64,000 bases of DNA, taken from assembly GCA_964406795.1 (NCBI GenBank), contig CAYOTA010000002.1:1-64000 (forward strand). The letters run 5' to 3'. This document shows, piece after piece, positions 8,962 through 16,550 of the stretch. The notes beneath the pieces are model-generated. The model saw nothing but the letters and a program-made list of their open reading frames with translations, was not told where the DNA came from and did no database searches. How positions within the stretch are numbered: the first letter of the stretch is position 1; every line of letters begins with the position of its first letter. The stretch comes from JAGORM01 sp964406795 (lineage in GTDB: Bacteria; Patescibacteriota; Microgenomatia; Levybacterales; GWA1-39-11). The position numbers were made by a program, and so were the translations under genes.

Positions 8962-9231
8962 TTACTCTAAAGTTCGTACGAATTTTAGAATGTACACTCC
9001 TCTATTAGTTAATTTATGGCGGATGTTTGTTTTGTGACTTTTTTTCATAACTAGGCCTGCAATAGTCAACCTCTTAAGCTAAATACTAGCAAGTTTAACG
9101 TCAATTTTTATCTTTTCTGCCACTTCATTTACCGAAAGTTCTGGATTATCACCAACAAGGGTTAGTATTTCTATTCTCCTGTGGTTTGCAAAGCTTTTTA
9201 CAATTTGTTCAAGCACTCTCTTTTTAAGCAT
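8962..9231 (-). pseudogene. Broken winged-helix (ArsR-like) regulator
   Basis: A 89-codon frame starting MLKKRVLEQIVKSFANHRRI reads as a small wHTH repressor: EILTLVGDNPELSVNEVAEK, then KIDVKLASI, an in-frame TAG at codon 51 (bases 9079-9081), then LKRLTIAGLVMKKS and a wing-like end RHKLTNRGVYI. The TAG lies inside what should be the recognition helix and is one C-to-T change from a Gln codon. Nothing suggests TAG recoding elsewhere in the window, so this is most simply a recent pseudogene. TTCGTACGAA palindromes flank it on both sides. It occupies most of the otherwise empty 8874-9365 stretch. Confidence 0.65.
8973..8982. promoter_or_regulatory. TTCGTACGAA palindrome, possible operator
   Basis: A perfect 10-bp palindrome inside the 3' end of the broken regulator. 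The same ten bases recur upstream of its start. Related CGTACG palindromes surround the small gene at 44.2 kb. Confidence 0.4.
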
Positions 9232-9262
9232 GTATATAGATTATCATATGTTTAATCGAAAA

Positions 9263-9272
9263 TTCGTACGAA
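9263..9272. promoter_or_regulatory. TTCGTACGAA palindrome, possible operator
   Basis: Second exact copy of the palindrome, about 32 bp upstream of the start of the broken regulator and within a longer AT-rich dyad (ATCATATG ... TATGATATG). The position fits autoregulation by the lost wHTH protein. Confidence 0.45.
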
Positions 9273-9365
9273 CTTATGATATGTACTCACTGGAACTTTG
9301 ATAATGAAGTCTTTGTAATTAGTTCAAGAGATATTGTAAAGGTGTTTTAGGGTTGGAAATTTTAC

Positions 9366-9788
9366 CTATTTTATTTTAAATAAATCTCCTTTAATAATCT
9401 TTGGCTGCATAATGGACACTTCATGTGCCCAGCGGTGATTATTAAAGTGAGGAATCTCATACATAATAAAAATCTTTTTATGTAAAAAATGAGCAATTGC
9501 CATTTCCATAAGTACAGAAACACCTATGTATCCCTCAATAGTATTTTTCTTTTTATTAAAAACTAAAATTGCATCCCCGTCTTTTATCTGATTAAAGTTT
9601 GCACGCATAATATCATTGTCTATGCAAAATTTTAAATTTTCTTCCAAATTATCTCCAAAAGAAGGGTCAATAAGGTGCGGTTCCATGCCAAGTGGAACTT
9701 TTACTTCGTGCCTAAACTTTTCCAGCTCACTTTTTATATCAAGCATGTCCTGTGCAAATGTAGTACTTCCGCAAATCATTAATTTCAT
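9366..9788 (-). CDS. Nucleoside 2-deoxyribosyltransferase-like protein
   Basis: A 140-aa Rossmann-like protein beginning MKLMICGSTTFAQDM. DAILVFNKKKN, then GYIGVSVLMEMAIAHFLHKK and IFIMYEIP resemble the nucleoside deoxyribosyltransferase superfamily, where the Glu of the GxxxxxEMAxA-type helix takes part in catalysis. Specificity cannot be told; a hydrolase or transferase acting on nucleotides is likely. Its start overlaps the stop of the upstream alpha/beta hydrolase gene by 4 bp, indicating translational coupling. Confidence 0.6.
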   Translation of the reverse strand: MKLMICGSTTFAQDMLDIKSELEKFRHEVKVPLGMEPHLIDPSFGDNLEENLKFCIDNDIMRANFNQIKDGDAILVFNKKKNTIEGYIGVSVLMEMAIAHFLHKKIFIMYEIPHFNNHRWAHEVSIMQPKIIKGDLFKIK

Positions 9789-10507
9789 ATTTTAATAACT
9801 CCTCCCTTTTTCGTTCTAAATAAGTTTGATTTAAGGGGAGCCATTGCTATTTGGGAAATTATTTCAAATGTTTTGTCAGAAAATGCGTGAAGACGTACGT
9901 GCCCTAGCACTGGAACTTCTATAAAGTGAGCGCCTGAGAGCATACTGCTTTCTTTGGGTACTATCTCGTCTTTGGTGGCCACTAAACAATATGTCTTGTC
10001 CAGATTTCGTGGCTTTATGCTTTGAATGTGTGCTATGTACGAGCTTTTAGGGATCAATCTTCTTCCTATTTTAGTATGAAATGCAAAGTATGACATAAGT
10101 GTTCCCTTAAATGGGGTTCCAATGCTCACAAATGTATCAACCCTCCCCCATCCATCTAGTTTATTTACATATTCATAACAAGTAAGTCCTGCAGCAGAGA
10201 TTCCCACAAGACACACATTTTCCAAGTTCATGTCATCTAGTATTTTTTTAAGCTTTTCGGCTGAAGTATCTATATCTTTAATTTCTTTTGTGAAGTTATA
10301 TATGATTACATTAAATCCTTTATTCTCCAAATATTTTTTAGCTTTTCTATAGAGAAACGGTCCGGTAAATGTAGGCGTTACAATAAATATTGTTTTACGT
10401 GTTAACGGTTTTAACTCCACAAAAGAAAAAATATAAGAAAAGAAATTATATATCCAGTATCCTATTTCTATAATCCAGCTGAGTATAGTTATAAAGAGCA
10501 GTTTCAT
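9785..10507 (-). CDS. Alpha/beta-hydrolase fold protein, membrane-anchored
   Basis: A 240-aa protein with an N-terminal hydrophobic segment (LLFITILSWIIEIGYWIYNF) followed by an alpha/beta-hydrolase core. The nucleophile elbow is GISAAG with Ser as catalytic residue, an acidic residue lies in ATKDEIVPKESS and the His in VLGHVRLH. It resembles lipases or esterases; the substrate is unknown. It starts 2 bp from the pheT stop and overlaps the next gene by 4 bp, so it sits at the end of the pheS-pheT transcript. Confidence 0.65.
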   Translation of the reverse strand: MKLLFITILSWIIEIGYWIYNFFSYIFSFVELKPLTRKTIFIVTPTFTGPFLYRKAKKYLENKGFNVIIYNFTKEIKDIDTSAEKLKKILDDMNLENVCLVGISAAGLTCYEYVNKLDGWGRVDTFVSIGTPFKGTLMSYFAFHTKIGRRLIPKSSYIAHIQSIKPRNLDKTYCLVATKDEIVPKESSMLSGAHFIEVPVLGHVRLHAFSDKTFEIISQIAMAPLKSNLFRTKKGGVIKI

Positions 10508-10509
10508 GA

Positions 10510-12456
10510 TTAGCTGATGTCTGCTTGAAGTTTTTCTTTAATGTCAGTTATAATTTTTGTCCGTATTTCTGTTATATCAATATTATTTAGATTCTTTTCC
10601 TTACTCTGGTAAGTAACTCTAAAGGTTTTTTTATTTTCATATGTGTCCAGTAATTCTACTTTTGCAACAAGCCTACTTGCTTCTTTTATCACAGATACAA
10701 TTTTTGCAAATGTTGCTGGTTTTTGAAGTGCAATTCGTAAGTCCTCAACTGCCGGGGGAAACTTAGGAATTGGTATGTATGTTTTTTTAAGTGTTGCATG
10801 TTTAATAAGCATTTCATAATCTAGTTCAAAATCTCCAATATTTTTTCCCAAAATTTCTATGTCACCTATTTTTTCTTTTTTTATAACTATGTCAGCCCCC
10901 TCTGCTACTTCGCTTTTATGAAATTCTAAATTATGAATGCCTAAATCTGCGGCAAGTGCTTCTATAATTCCTTTGATTTTCAAAAAATCTATCGATGGGT
11001 ATTTGATCATTCCAGCAAGCATTAATTTTTCTGTTGGTAGCTCATTTGTTTTTTTGTGATACACATTTGAAAGTTCAAAAACATGAATTTTATCAAAGCT
11101 TTTATTTTCAGGAATAACCTGAAGAAGACTCGGAATAAGTGTTGTCCGTAGATACATCATGTCAGACGAGAGTGGGTTTAATAATTCCACGGCATCTTGT
11201 GCGTCTATTTCTAGCATATCTTCTGCCACGAGTGAATATGTATACACTTCTGTAAAACCCCAGTATTTGAGTGCATCTTTTACGCGTTTTTCCCATGAAA
11301 ACGGATCTGTTTCTAAATTTGTAATGGAAACGTGCTTTATGGTTGGTAATACACTGGGAATTTTATAGTATCCATACATGCGTGCCACTTCTTCTATAAT
11401 ATCTTCAGGAATTTCAATTTCATGGGATCTATAAGACGGGGGTGTTGCTTTTATTTCTGAAGCAGCGGATGTGACAGTAAATCCTAAACCTTTTAAAATA
11501 TGTTCAATTTGGTTTTGTGTAATCTCCACACCAATTACACTTTGTATCTTATCAAATTTTACCGTAATAGGCTTACGTGTTTCTTTTTTGTGATATTCGT
11601 CAAATATACTACCAATTAATTTTCCATCTGCAATTTCTGTTAATAATTGAATTCCTCTGTTAAGTGCCTTTAATCCTAATTCGGGATCTACATCTTTTTC
11701 ATTTAAGACTGCCGCATCTGTTCTGATATTAAGATTCATAGATGCATCCCGAATCTTTTTAGAATTATTATTATCTATAAATAACATGACACGGGTTGTG
11801 TTGTCAGTAATAACACTATTAGAAAGGCCCATAATTCCAAGCAAATCAATTATTTCACCCGATGCGTTTTCGGCCACTATTTCACCCCCCAAAAGTGTGT
11901 ACTCTTTTTTATCTAATGTTATTATTTTCTCACCCTTTTTGGCTTCACGTATCTTGAATTCACTTGATATCTTGTCAGCATCAAAGGCATGCATAGGGTG
12001 ACCCAGTTCACGCATTACGTAATTTGTCACATCAATCACATTATTTAAAGAACGTATGTCACTTGCTTCAAGTCTGTCCCGAATTATTTGTGGTGATTTT
12101 CCGATTGTGACCTCTACTATTGCTGCACAAACTCTGCTGCATAATTTAGGGTTAGATACTATTTTTATAGGAAAAGATGAATTATCTGCTTTGTGTTGCG
12201 GTACAACTTTTTCTACATATTCAGCTTCAATTCCTTCTGACGAAAGTGCTACAGCAGCCTCTCTGGCAATTCCCGCCGCTGACATCATATCAACTCTGTT
12301 TGTAGTCACTTCTATGTCATATAAGTAGTCAGTTCCTAGTTTTTCTATGCGTTCAAACGAGGCACTTTTAAGGCTCATTATTTCGCCCAACTTTTGAGGT
12401 GTAGCTTTTGTTTTTAAATATTCTCGTAAAAACGAGTCGAGTATTTTAATATTCAT
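10510..12456 (-). CDS. pheT: Phenylalanyl-tRNA synthetase beta subunit, short form
   Basis: Large subunit of the (alpha-beta)2 PheRS; it recognises tRNA-Phe and edits mischarged Tyr. The protein is 648 aa instead of about 790, because the N-terminal EMAP-II-like tRNA-binding domain is missing: the protein starts directly with MNIKILDSFLREYLKT. B3/4 editing domain (about 80-260), B5 domain (about 290-360), catalytic-like core and a C-terminal ferredoxin-fold anticodon-binding domain (from about 555, PKFPPAVEDLRIAL) are visible. Its start overlaps the pheS stop by one base. Confidence 0.94.
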   Translation of the reverse strand: MNIKILDSFLREYLKTKATPQKLGEIMSLKSASFERIEKLGTDYLYDIEVTTNRVDMMSAAGIAREAAVALSSEGIEAEYVEKVVPQHKADNSSFPIKIVSNPKLCSRVCAAIVEVTIGKSPQIIRDRLEASDIRSLNNVIDVTNYVMRELGHPMHAFDADKISSEFKIREAKKGEKIITLDKKEYTLLGGEIVAENASGEIIDLLGIMGLSNSVITDNTTRVMLFIDNNNSKKIRDASMNLNIRTDAAVLNEKDVDPELGLKALNRGIQLLTEIADGKLIGSIFDEYHKKETRKPITVKFDKIQSVIGVEITQNQIEHILKGLGFTVTSAASEIKATPPSYRSHEIEIPEDIIEEVARMYGYYKIPSVLPTIKHVSITNLETDPFSWEKRVKDALKYWGFTEVYTYSLVAEDMLEIDAQDAVELLNPLSSDMMYLRTTLIPSLLQVIPENKSFDKIHVFELSNVYHKKTNELPTEKLMLAGMIKYPSIDFLKIKGIIEALAADLGIHNLEFHKSEVAEGADIVIKKEKIGDIEILGKNIGDFELDYEMLIKHATLKKTYIPIPKFPPAVEDLRIALQKPATFAKIVSVIKEASRLVAKVELLDTYENKKTFRVTYQSKEKNLNNIDITEIRTKIITDIKEKLQADIS

Positions 12457-13520
12457 TAGAATTGTTGTAAAAATCTCAAGTCATTAGAGTACAAAGTTCT
12501 TAAATCATCCAGCACTAGTCCCTCACGCATCATAAGAACCCGTTCTACACCCCAACCTGACGCAAAACCCGTATATTTTTCAGGGTCCAGTCCGCAATTT
12601 TTAATAACGTTTGGGTGAACCATACCAGCTCCTCCTAATTCCAACCACCCTTCTTTACAGAATGAACATCCTTTGGCGTCACAAATTCCGCACGATATAT
12701 CTGTTTCAAATGATGGCTCAGTGAATTGGAAATGGTAAGGCCTCATGCGTGTTTTTCGCTTTTCCCCAAACCATGATTTTGTAAAATAATCCAAAACACC
12801 TTTTAAATTTGAGATTGTAATATTTTCCCCAATCACTAATGTCTCAAATTGGTGAAACATGGGGGTGTGAGAAACGTCAGACTGTCTTCTATATGTTTTT
12901 GCAATATTCAGCATTTTGATTTCAACGGGTTCACCTTTTTTAGCGGCCATTTTGGTCATCTCGCGAATTTGCCCGGAAGAAGTATGTGGAGTGAGTAACA
13001 TTTTTCCATTAGTTTTGTGCGCTGTAGAATTTACAAAAAAAGTTTCCCAGTCATCCCGAGCAGGGTGATTTTCTGGAAAATTAAGTCCGCCAAATGCAAA
13101 CCAATCCCACTCTACCTCAGGATATCTCACTCTAGTAAAGCCAATATGCTCAAAAATATCCGTTATTTCTTCAATTGCTTGCGTTATTAAATGTAGGTGT
13201 CCCAAAGGTGGCTTTATTCCGGGAAGTGTTACGTCCAAACTACTTGATGATATTTTTGAAGAAGTTGGTACCAGGCTTTTTTCTTTATCCAAAATCATTT
13301 CTTCAATTGATATTTTTATTTCATTTCCAAGCTTTCCTATTTCGGCGCGGCGTTCGATAGGTACGTTTACTATTTCTTTAAGAGTTGCAGTCAGACGTCC
13401 GCTTTTCCCCACAAAATCCAGCTTTATTTCATTCAGTTCTTTTAAACTCTCACTGGATAAAATAAGCCCTGTGGCATCACTTTTAATGCTTTGTAGTTGT
13501 TGTAATAAATCTGTATCCAT
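12456..13520 (-). CDS. pheS: Phenylalanyl-tRNA synthetase alpha subunit
   Basis: Catalytic subunit of PheRS, a class II synthetase of 354 aa. The N-terminal coiled coil (about 1-80) is followed by motif 2 region FHQFETLVIGE and motif 3 region GWGVERVLMMREG. The conserved FGGLNFPENHPARD is present, as is a CGICDAKGCSFC cluster that probably binds zinc, as in other PheS proteins. It is followed by pheT with a one-base overlap. It lies downstream of aroK, NUDIX and alaX and so is probably under the attenuator at 15.2 kb. Confidence 0.95.
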   Translation of the reverse strand: MDTDLLQQLQSIKSDATGLILSSESLKELNEIKLDFVGKSGRLTATLKEIVNVPIERRAEIGKLGNEIKISIEEMILDKEKSLVPTSSKISSSSLDVTLPGIKPPLGHLHLITQAIEEITDIFEHIGFTRVRYPEVEWDWFAFGGLNFPENHPARDDWETFFVNSTAHKTNGKMLLTPHTSSGQIREMTKMAAKKGEPVEIKMLNIAKTYRRQSDVSHTPMFHQFETLVIGENITISNLKGVLDYFTKSWFGEKRKTRMRPYHFQFTEPSFETDISCGICDAKGCSFCKEGWLELGGAGMVHPNVIKNCGLDPEKYTGFASGWGVERVLMMREGLVLDDLRTLYSNDLRFLQQF

Positions 13521-13523
13521 AAT

Positions 13524-14246
13524 TTACCTTTCTACATCATAAGACACGCGAACCATGTCTTTTTCTTGTTTAATTTTCCTAATGGTAGCTTTTTTGAGTT
13601 TGATTAAGTTTTCTATATGTGTTCCTCCACATGGTACACCAAAATCACCAAATAAAACTACTCTTGTAGGTTTACCTTCCGGAATGTTATCAGGTACATG
13701 CCTACAATAGTCAGCAATATCATTCTTCTCGACAAATTTAATTGTAACAGGTATGCTTTCTGAAATTTTTAAAACAAAGAATGTTTCTAATTTTGTTTTT
13801 AGCTCTTCTTTTTCATCTTCGGAAATGGAGCCTTCATACTCTACATATGGACCCTCAGGAAAATGATATCCTTTAGCTGGAACCCACTCAGGTTTGAATT
13901 CATAAATACCCATATCCACTAAATGTCCTCCAGAGTGGAGTCTCGCGTTTAGAAGTCTTCTTTCAGGGTCAACCTCAAGTTTTACCTTGTCTCCACTATT
14001 CACAGATCCTGATTTCACTGTTCCATTATGTTTTACTATTCCTTCAAAATATCTAGTCTGTTCTACTGTGAATTCACCCGTCTCAGAGATAATTTTACCT
14101 GTGTCAAATGGTTGGCCTCCGCCTTGCGGATAGAAAATCGTTTTATCTAAAACAATTGATGTTTTTCCATTTTCTTCAATTACGTCCATTATTTCAGCTT
14201 CATCCGTCAGCTTTTCCATGTGTTCAAGATATGTTAATTGTGTCAT
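13524..14246 (-). CDS. AlaX-type alanyl-tRNA editing protein
   Basis: Free-standing trans-editing factor of 240 aa that hydrolyses mischarged Ser- or Gly-tRNA-Ala. The zinc site is visible: RLHSGGHL supplies HxxxH and CGGTH supplies Cys and His. The N-terminal barrel domain with TIFYPQGGGQPFDTG corresponds to the AlaRS glycine-rich part. It matches AlaX-M by size. It overlaps the NUDIX gene by 4 bp and ends 3 bp before pheS, so translation quality control is grouped with PheRS. Confidence 0.88.
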   Translation of the reverse strand: MTQLTYLEHMEKLTDEAEIMDVIEENGKTSIVLDKTIFYPQGGGQPFDTGKIISETGEFTVEQTRYFEGIVKHNGTVKSGSVNSGDKVKLEVDPERRLLNARLHSGGHLVDMGIYEFKPEWVPAKGYHFPEGPYVEYEGSISEDEKEELKTKLETFFVLKISESIPVTIKFVEKNDIADYCRHVPDNIPEGKPTRVVLFGDFGVPCGGTHIENLIKLKKATIRKIKQEKDMVRVSYDVER

Positions 14247-14689
14247 AAATATTTGAGTGCTTTGTGTAATATTTCTTTAGTTTTTGGGAGACACACTGAA
14301 TAGTCAATTTCGTTAACGGTAAACCATTTTGCGTCTTTTGTTGCTTTATCACGCGACGTATCAATTTTACCATTTTTAAATACCGCAGGGTAGCACAGAC
14401 ATACAACATGCGTTCTTGTTTCCTCAAAAACATGGTTTGCTATGAACAAAGCGTCTTCTATAGGATCTATCTTTACACCTACCTCTTCACGTACTTCACG
14501 GATCAGTGTTTCATTTGGGTGTTCACCAAATTCAATACCTCCACCGGGAAATGCCCATTTTAAATGGCTGTGAATGCTTCTGGGATTATATCTTTGAATT
14601 AACAGCACTTGTTTTTTGTCATTAAAGATTATACCGAGTACTGGTAGGTGGAAGCGGGTACGAGTCATGTTATGTAAGTTTTCTGACAA
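14243..14689 (-). CDS. NUDIX hydrolase
   Basis: A 148-aa pyrophosphohydrolase. The NUDIX box GX5EX7REUXEEXGU is complete as GGIEFGEHPNETLIREVREE followed by VGV. The substrate is unknown; a nucleoside diphosphate derivative is likely. It overlaps aroK by 20 bp upstream and alaX by 4 bp downstream, so it belongs to the same polycistronic unit. Confidence 0.88.
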   Translation of the reverse strand: MSENLHNMTRTRFHLPVLGIIFNDKKQVLLIQRYNPRSIHSHLKWAFPGGGIEFGEHPNETLIREVREEVGVKIDPIEDALFIANHVFEETRTHVVCLCYPAVFKNGKIDTSRDKATKDAKWFTVNEIDYSVCLPKTKEILHKALKYL

Positions 14690-15179
14690 TCTCGTCAGCC
14701 ACTTGCTCTGGAGTTTTAGTATTCGTGTTTACCATATACTCTGAAAAATAGTCATAAAGCGGTTTTCTAAATTCAAAAAGCTTGCGGGCTTTTAGCACAT
14801 TTTTAAAAAGTGGTTTATCTTTTTCACCTTTGAGCCGTTTTTCCACTACATCAAAGGCTGTTTCAAGATAAACTATCTTTCCGTTTTGTAATAGATAGTC
14901 AATTATAATTTTATTCATGACAACCCCTCCTCCAGTTGAAATAATTACGTCTTTTTTACTGCCAATTTTTTTGGCAACCTCTATTTCTAATTCTCTAAAC
15001 CGCACCTCACCGTCTTTTTTAAATATTTCAGAAATCGTTTTACGTTTTGAAGCTTTTAGGATTAAATCATCCATTTCCACAGACTTTTTGTCTAGCTTTT
15101 TAGCCAGTATTTGAGAGGCGGTTGTTTTTCCGCTTCCCATAAATCCAATAAGCACTATATTATGATTTTTACTTTTCAT
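14670..15179 (-). CDS. aroK: Shikimate kinase-like protein
   Basis: P-loop kinase of 169 aa. Walker A GFMGSGKTT (residues 12-20), the Asp in MDDLIL, the Arg in GEVRFRELE and the GGG in STGGGVV match shikimate kinase, which phosphorylates shikimate in aromatic amino acid synthesis. No other shikimate-pathway gene is in the window, so the true substrate could differ. It is the first gene after the rplT-distal attenuator whose leader peptide contains Tyr-Tyr-Lys-Phe. Confidence 0.85.
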   Translation of the reverse strand: MKSKNHNIVLIGFMGSGKTTASQILAKKLDKKSVEMDDLILKASKRKTISEIFKKDGEVRFRELEIEVAKKIGSKKDVIISTGGGVVMNKIIIDYLLQNGKIVYLETAFDVVEKRLKGEKDKPLFKNVLKARKLFEFRKPLYDYFSEYMVNTNTKTPEQVADEIVRKLT

Positions 15180-15204
15180 ATCGTTATTCTATACTATTTT
15201 ACAC

Positions 15205-15275
15205 AAAAAAACCTCCCTTTTTGGGAGGTTCTGGCGTTTTTTTACGTTAGAATACCCTCCCTTATTGGGAAGTAA
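15205..15275 (-). promoter_or_regulatory. Attenuator A upstream of aroK-pheST
   Basis: Read on the minus strand: CTTCCC-AATAA-GGGAGG hairpin, about 27 nt, then CCTCCC-AAAAA-GGGAGG followed by seven T (an intrinsic terminator). The first GGGAGG can pair instead with the terminator's CCTCCC, extended by TTC/GAA and CGT/ACG inner pairs, giving an antiterminator. The leader ORF ends in the loop of the first hairpin. It lies at the same position as the pheM leader of E. coli, between rplT and pheS. Confidence 0.75.
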
Positions 15276-15312
15276 ACTTATAGTAAGAAAGCATTATTTT
15301 GTGTGATTTCAT
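15262..15312 (-). CDS. Leader peptide A (16 aa, Tyr-Tyr-Lys-Phe)
   Basis: Short ORF MKSHKIMLSYYKFTSQ starting 21 nt after the rplT stop. Aromatic codons (TAC TAT AAG TTT) come just before the ACTTCC that forms the 5' arm of the first attenuator hairpin, and the TAA stop lies in its loop. A ribosome stalled at Tyr/Phe would mask this arm and free GGGAGG for the antiterminator. A ribosome reaching the stop would cover GGGAGG and allow termination. No Shine-Dalgarno is seen. Confidence 0.6.
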   Translation of the reverse strand: MKSHKIMLSYYKFTSQ

Positions 15313-15332
15313 AAGATTAAATAATAATAAAA

Positions 15333-15680
15333 CTATTTAGAAATTTTTGCAACTAGTGCTTTGAATGTGGCACTATCATTTACAACTAAGTCGGCCAAGA
15401 TTTTTCTATTTAATTCAATCTTTTGTTTTTTGAGTCCATTCATAAACCTACTGTATGAAGTTCCTTCTTGTTTTGTTGCTTCTCCAATTCTTGTAATCCA
15501 AAGTCTACGCATATCAATTTTGCGTCGTTTACGTCCATGGAACGCATAGTTACCTGCATGTAGCACCGCCTCTTGGGCCATTTTAACAAGTTTACCTTTT
15601 GTTCCACGGTATCCTTTAGCTTGATCTAAAAGCTTATTATGGCGTCTTTTACTTACCAATCCTCTTTTAACTCTTGTCAT
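15333..15680 (-). CDS. rplT: 50S ribosomal protein L20
   Basis: Binds 23S rRNA early in large-subunit assembly. The 115-aa length and the basic N-terminus TRVKRGLVSKRRHNKLLDQA are typical, with RRLWITRIGEA as the conserved middle motif. It is 4 bp downstream of rpmI in the infC-rpmI-rplT unit. In other bacteria L20 represses this operon by binding its mRNA; no clear copy of that site is recognised here. Confidence 0.97.
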   Translation of the reverse strand: MTRVKRGLVSKRRHNKLLDQAKGYRGTKGKLVKMAQEAVLHAGNYAFHGRKRRKIDMRRLWITRIGEATKQEGTSYSRFMNGLKKQKIELNRKILADLVVNDSATFKALVAKISK

Positions 15681-15684
15681 ATAT

Positions 15685-15894
15685 TTATACTCCTAACAAC
15701 ATTTTTATCTTTCTTGCAAATTCTCCAGTTAATATTCCGGGTTCTTTCTGGCGTCTTAATCTTGCTCTGGATTTAGAAGACCGTTTGTGACTTCTATATT
15801 GATGCTCAAACATTACTTTTCCGGTTTTTGTAACCTTAAAGCGCTTATTAACTGAGTTTTTAATTTTTAGCTTCTGTTTCTTTACTTTTTTCAT
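15685..15894 (-). CDS. rpmI: 50S ribosomal protein L35
   Basis: Large-subunit protein of 69 aa, highly basic, with NSVNKRFKVTKTGKVMFEH and RSHKRSSKSRARLRRQ typical of L35. It lies between infC and rplT, the normal gene order. Confidence 0.95.
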   Translation of the reverse strand: MKKVKKQKLKIKNSVNKRFKVTKTGKVMFEHQYRSHKRSSKSRARLRRQKEPGILTGEFARKIKMLLGV

Positions 15895-15968
15895 TTTTAG
15901 ATACCTTCTATAAAATATATCTCATAAAAAGTGAGAAAAATACCGGGAGTCTCTAGTAAGAAGCGAAG

Positions 15969-16550
15969 TTATATCTGAGCTTCGCTCTGAGAGTTAACGG
16001 TATTTTCTTCCTTTCCTTTTGACAAAACTACTACCATTTGACGTCCTTCCATATGTATCTCTCGATCAACTTTGGCGACGTCAGATGTCTTTGCTACTAC
16101 CTTATCTAAAACTATTCTTCCTAAATCTTGTTTTGTTATAGCACGTCCTTGAAACTTGATAATAAATTTTACCTTGTCACCGGTTGCTATAAACTCTCGT
16201 GCCCTATCTATCTTAATTCCCAAATCATGATCGTCAATAAACGGTCCAAATCTAATCTGTTTCGTTTCCGTTACATGTGCGTGTTTCTTTTCCTCTTGTT
16301 TCTTCTTTTTTTCCTGGTACAAAAACTTTCGGTAGTCAATTAATTTTACAACTGGCGGCTGCGCCTGTTGTGCAATTTCAACTAAATCAAGATTTTGTTC
16401 AAGTGATAATCTAAGTGCATCTCCAATTGGCATAACTCCAATTTGCTTGCCTTCGTCATCCAGTAACCTTACTTCTTTGGCAGTTATTTGGTTGTTAAGC
16501 CTGTAAAACTTTTGTGTCGGTTTTCCTCTATATCCTCTGTTGAATGCCAT
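15969..16550 (-). CDS. infC: Translation initiation factor IF-3
   Basis: Controls start-codon selection and ribosome recycling. 193 aa. The N-terminal domain contains RLNNQITAKEVRLLDDEGKQ, a linker rich in Lys/Glu (EKKKKQEEKKHAH) follows, and the C-terminal domain has KQIRFGPFIDDHD and GRQMVVVLSKG. The reading frame starts 23 bp inside the end of thrS, so translation of the two is coupled. In E. coli infC starts with AUU; here an ATG at the conserved position is available. Confidence 0.95.
   Translation of the reverse strand: MAFNRGYRGKPTQKFYRLNNQITAKEVRLLDDEGKQIGVMPIGDALRLSLEQNLDLVEIAQQAQPPVVKLIDYRKFLYQEKKKKQEEKKHAHVTETKQIRFGPFIDDHDLGIKIDRAREFIATGDKVKFIIKFQGRAITKQDLGRIVLDKVVAKTSDVAKVDREIHMEGRQMVVVLSKGKEENTVNSQSEAQI

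Noticed and set aside
8962..9231. Stop-codon recoding in this organism
   Set aside because: TAG, TGA and TAA all act as normal stops at many intact genes here; one in-frame TAG is better explained by a mutation.
15200..15320. T-box riboswitch before aroK-pheST
   Set aside because: No T-box core (such as GGTGGNACCGCG) or Specifier stem is seen; the leader ORF model explains the elements better.
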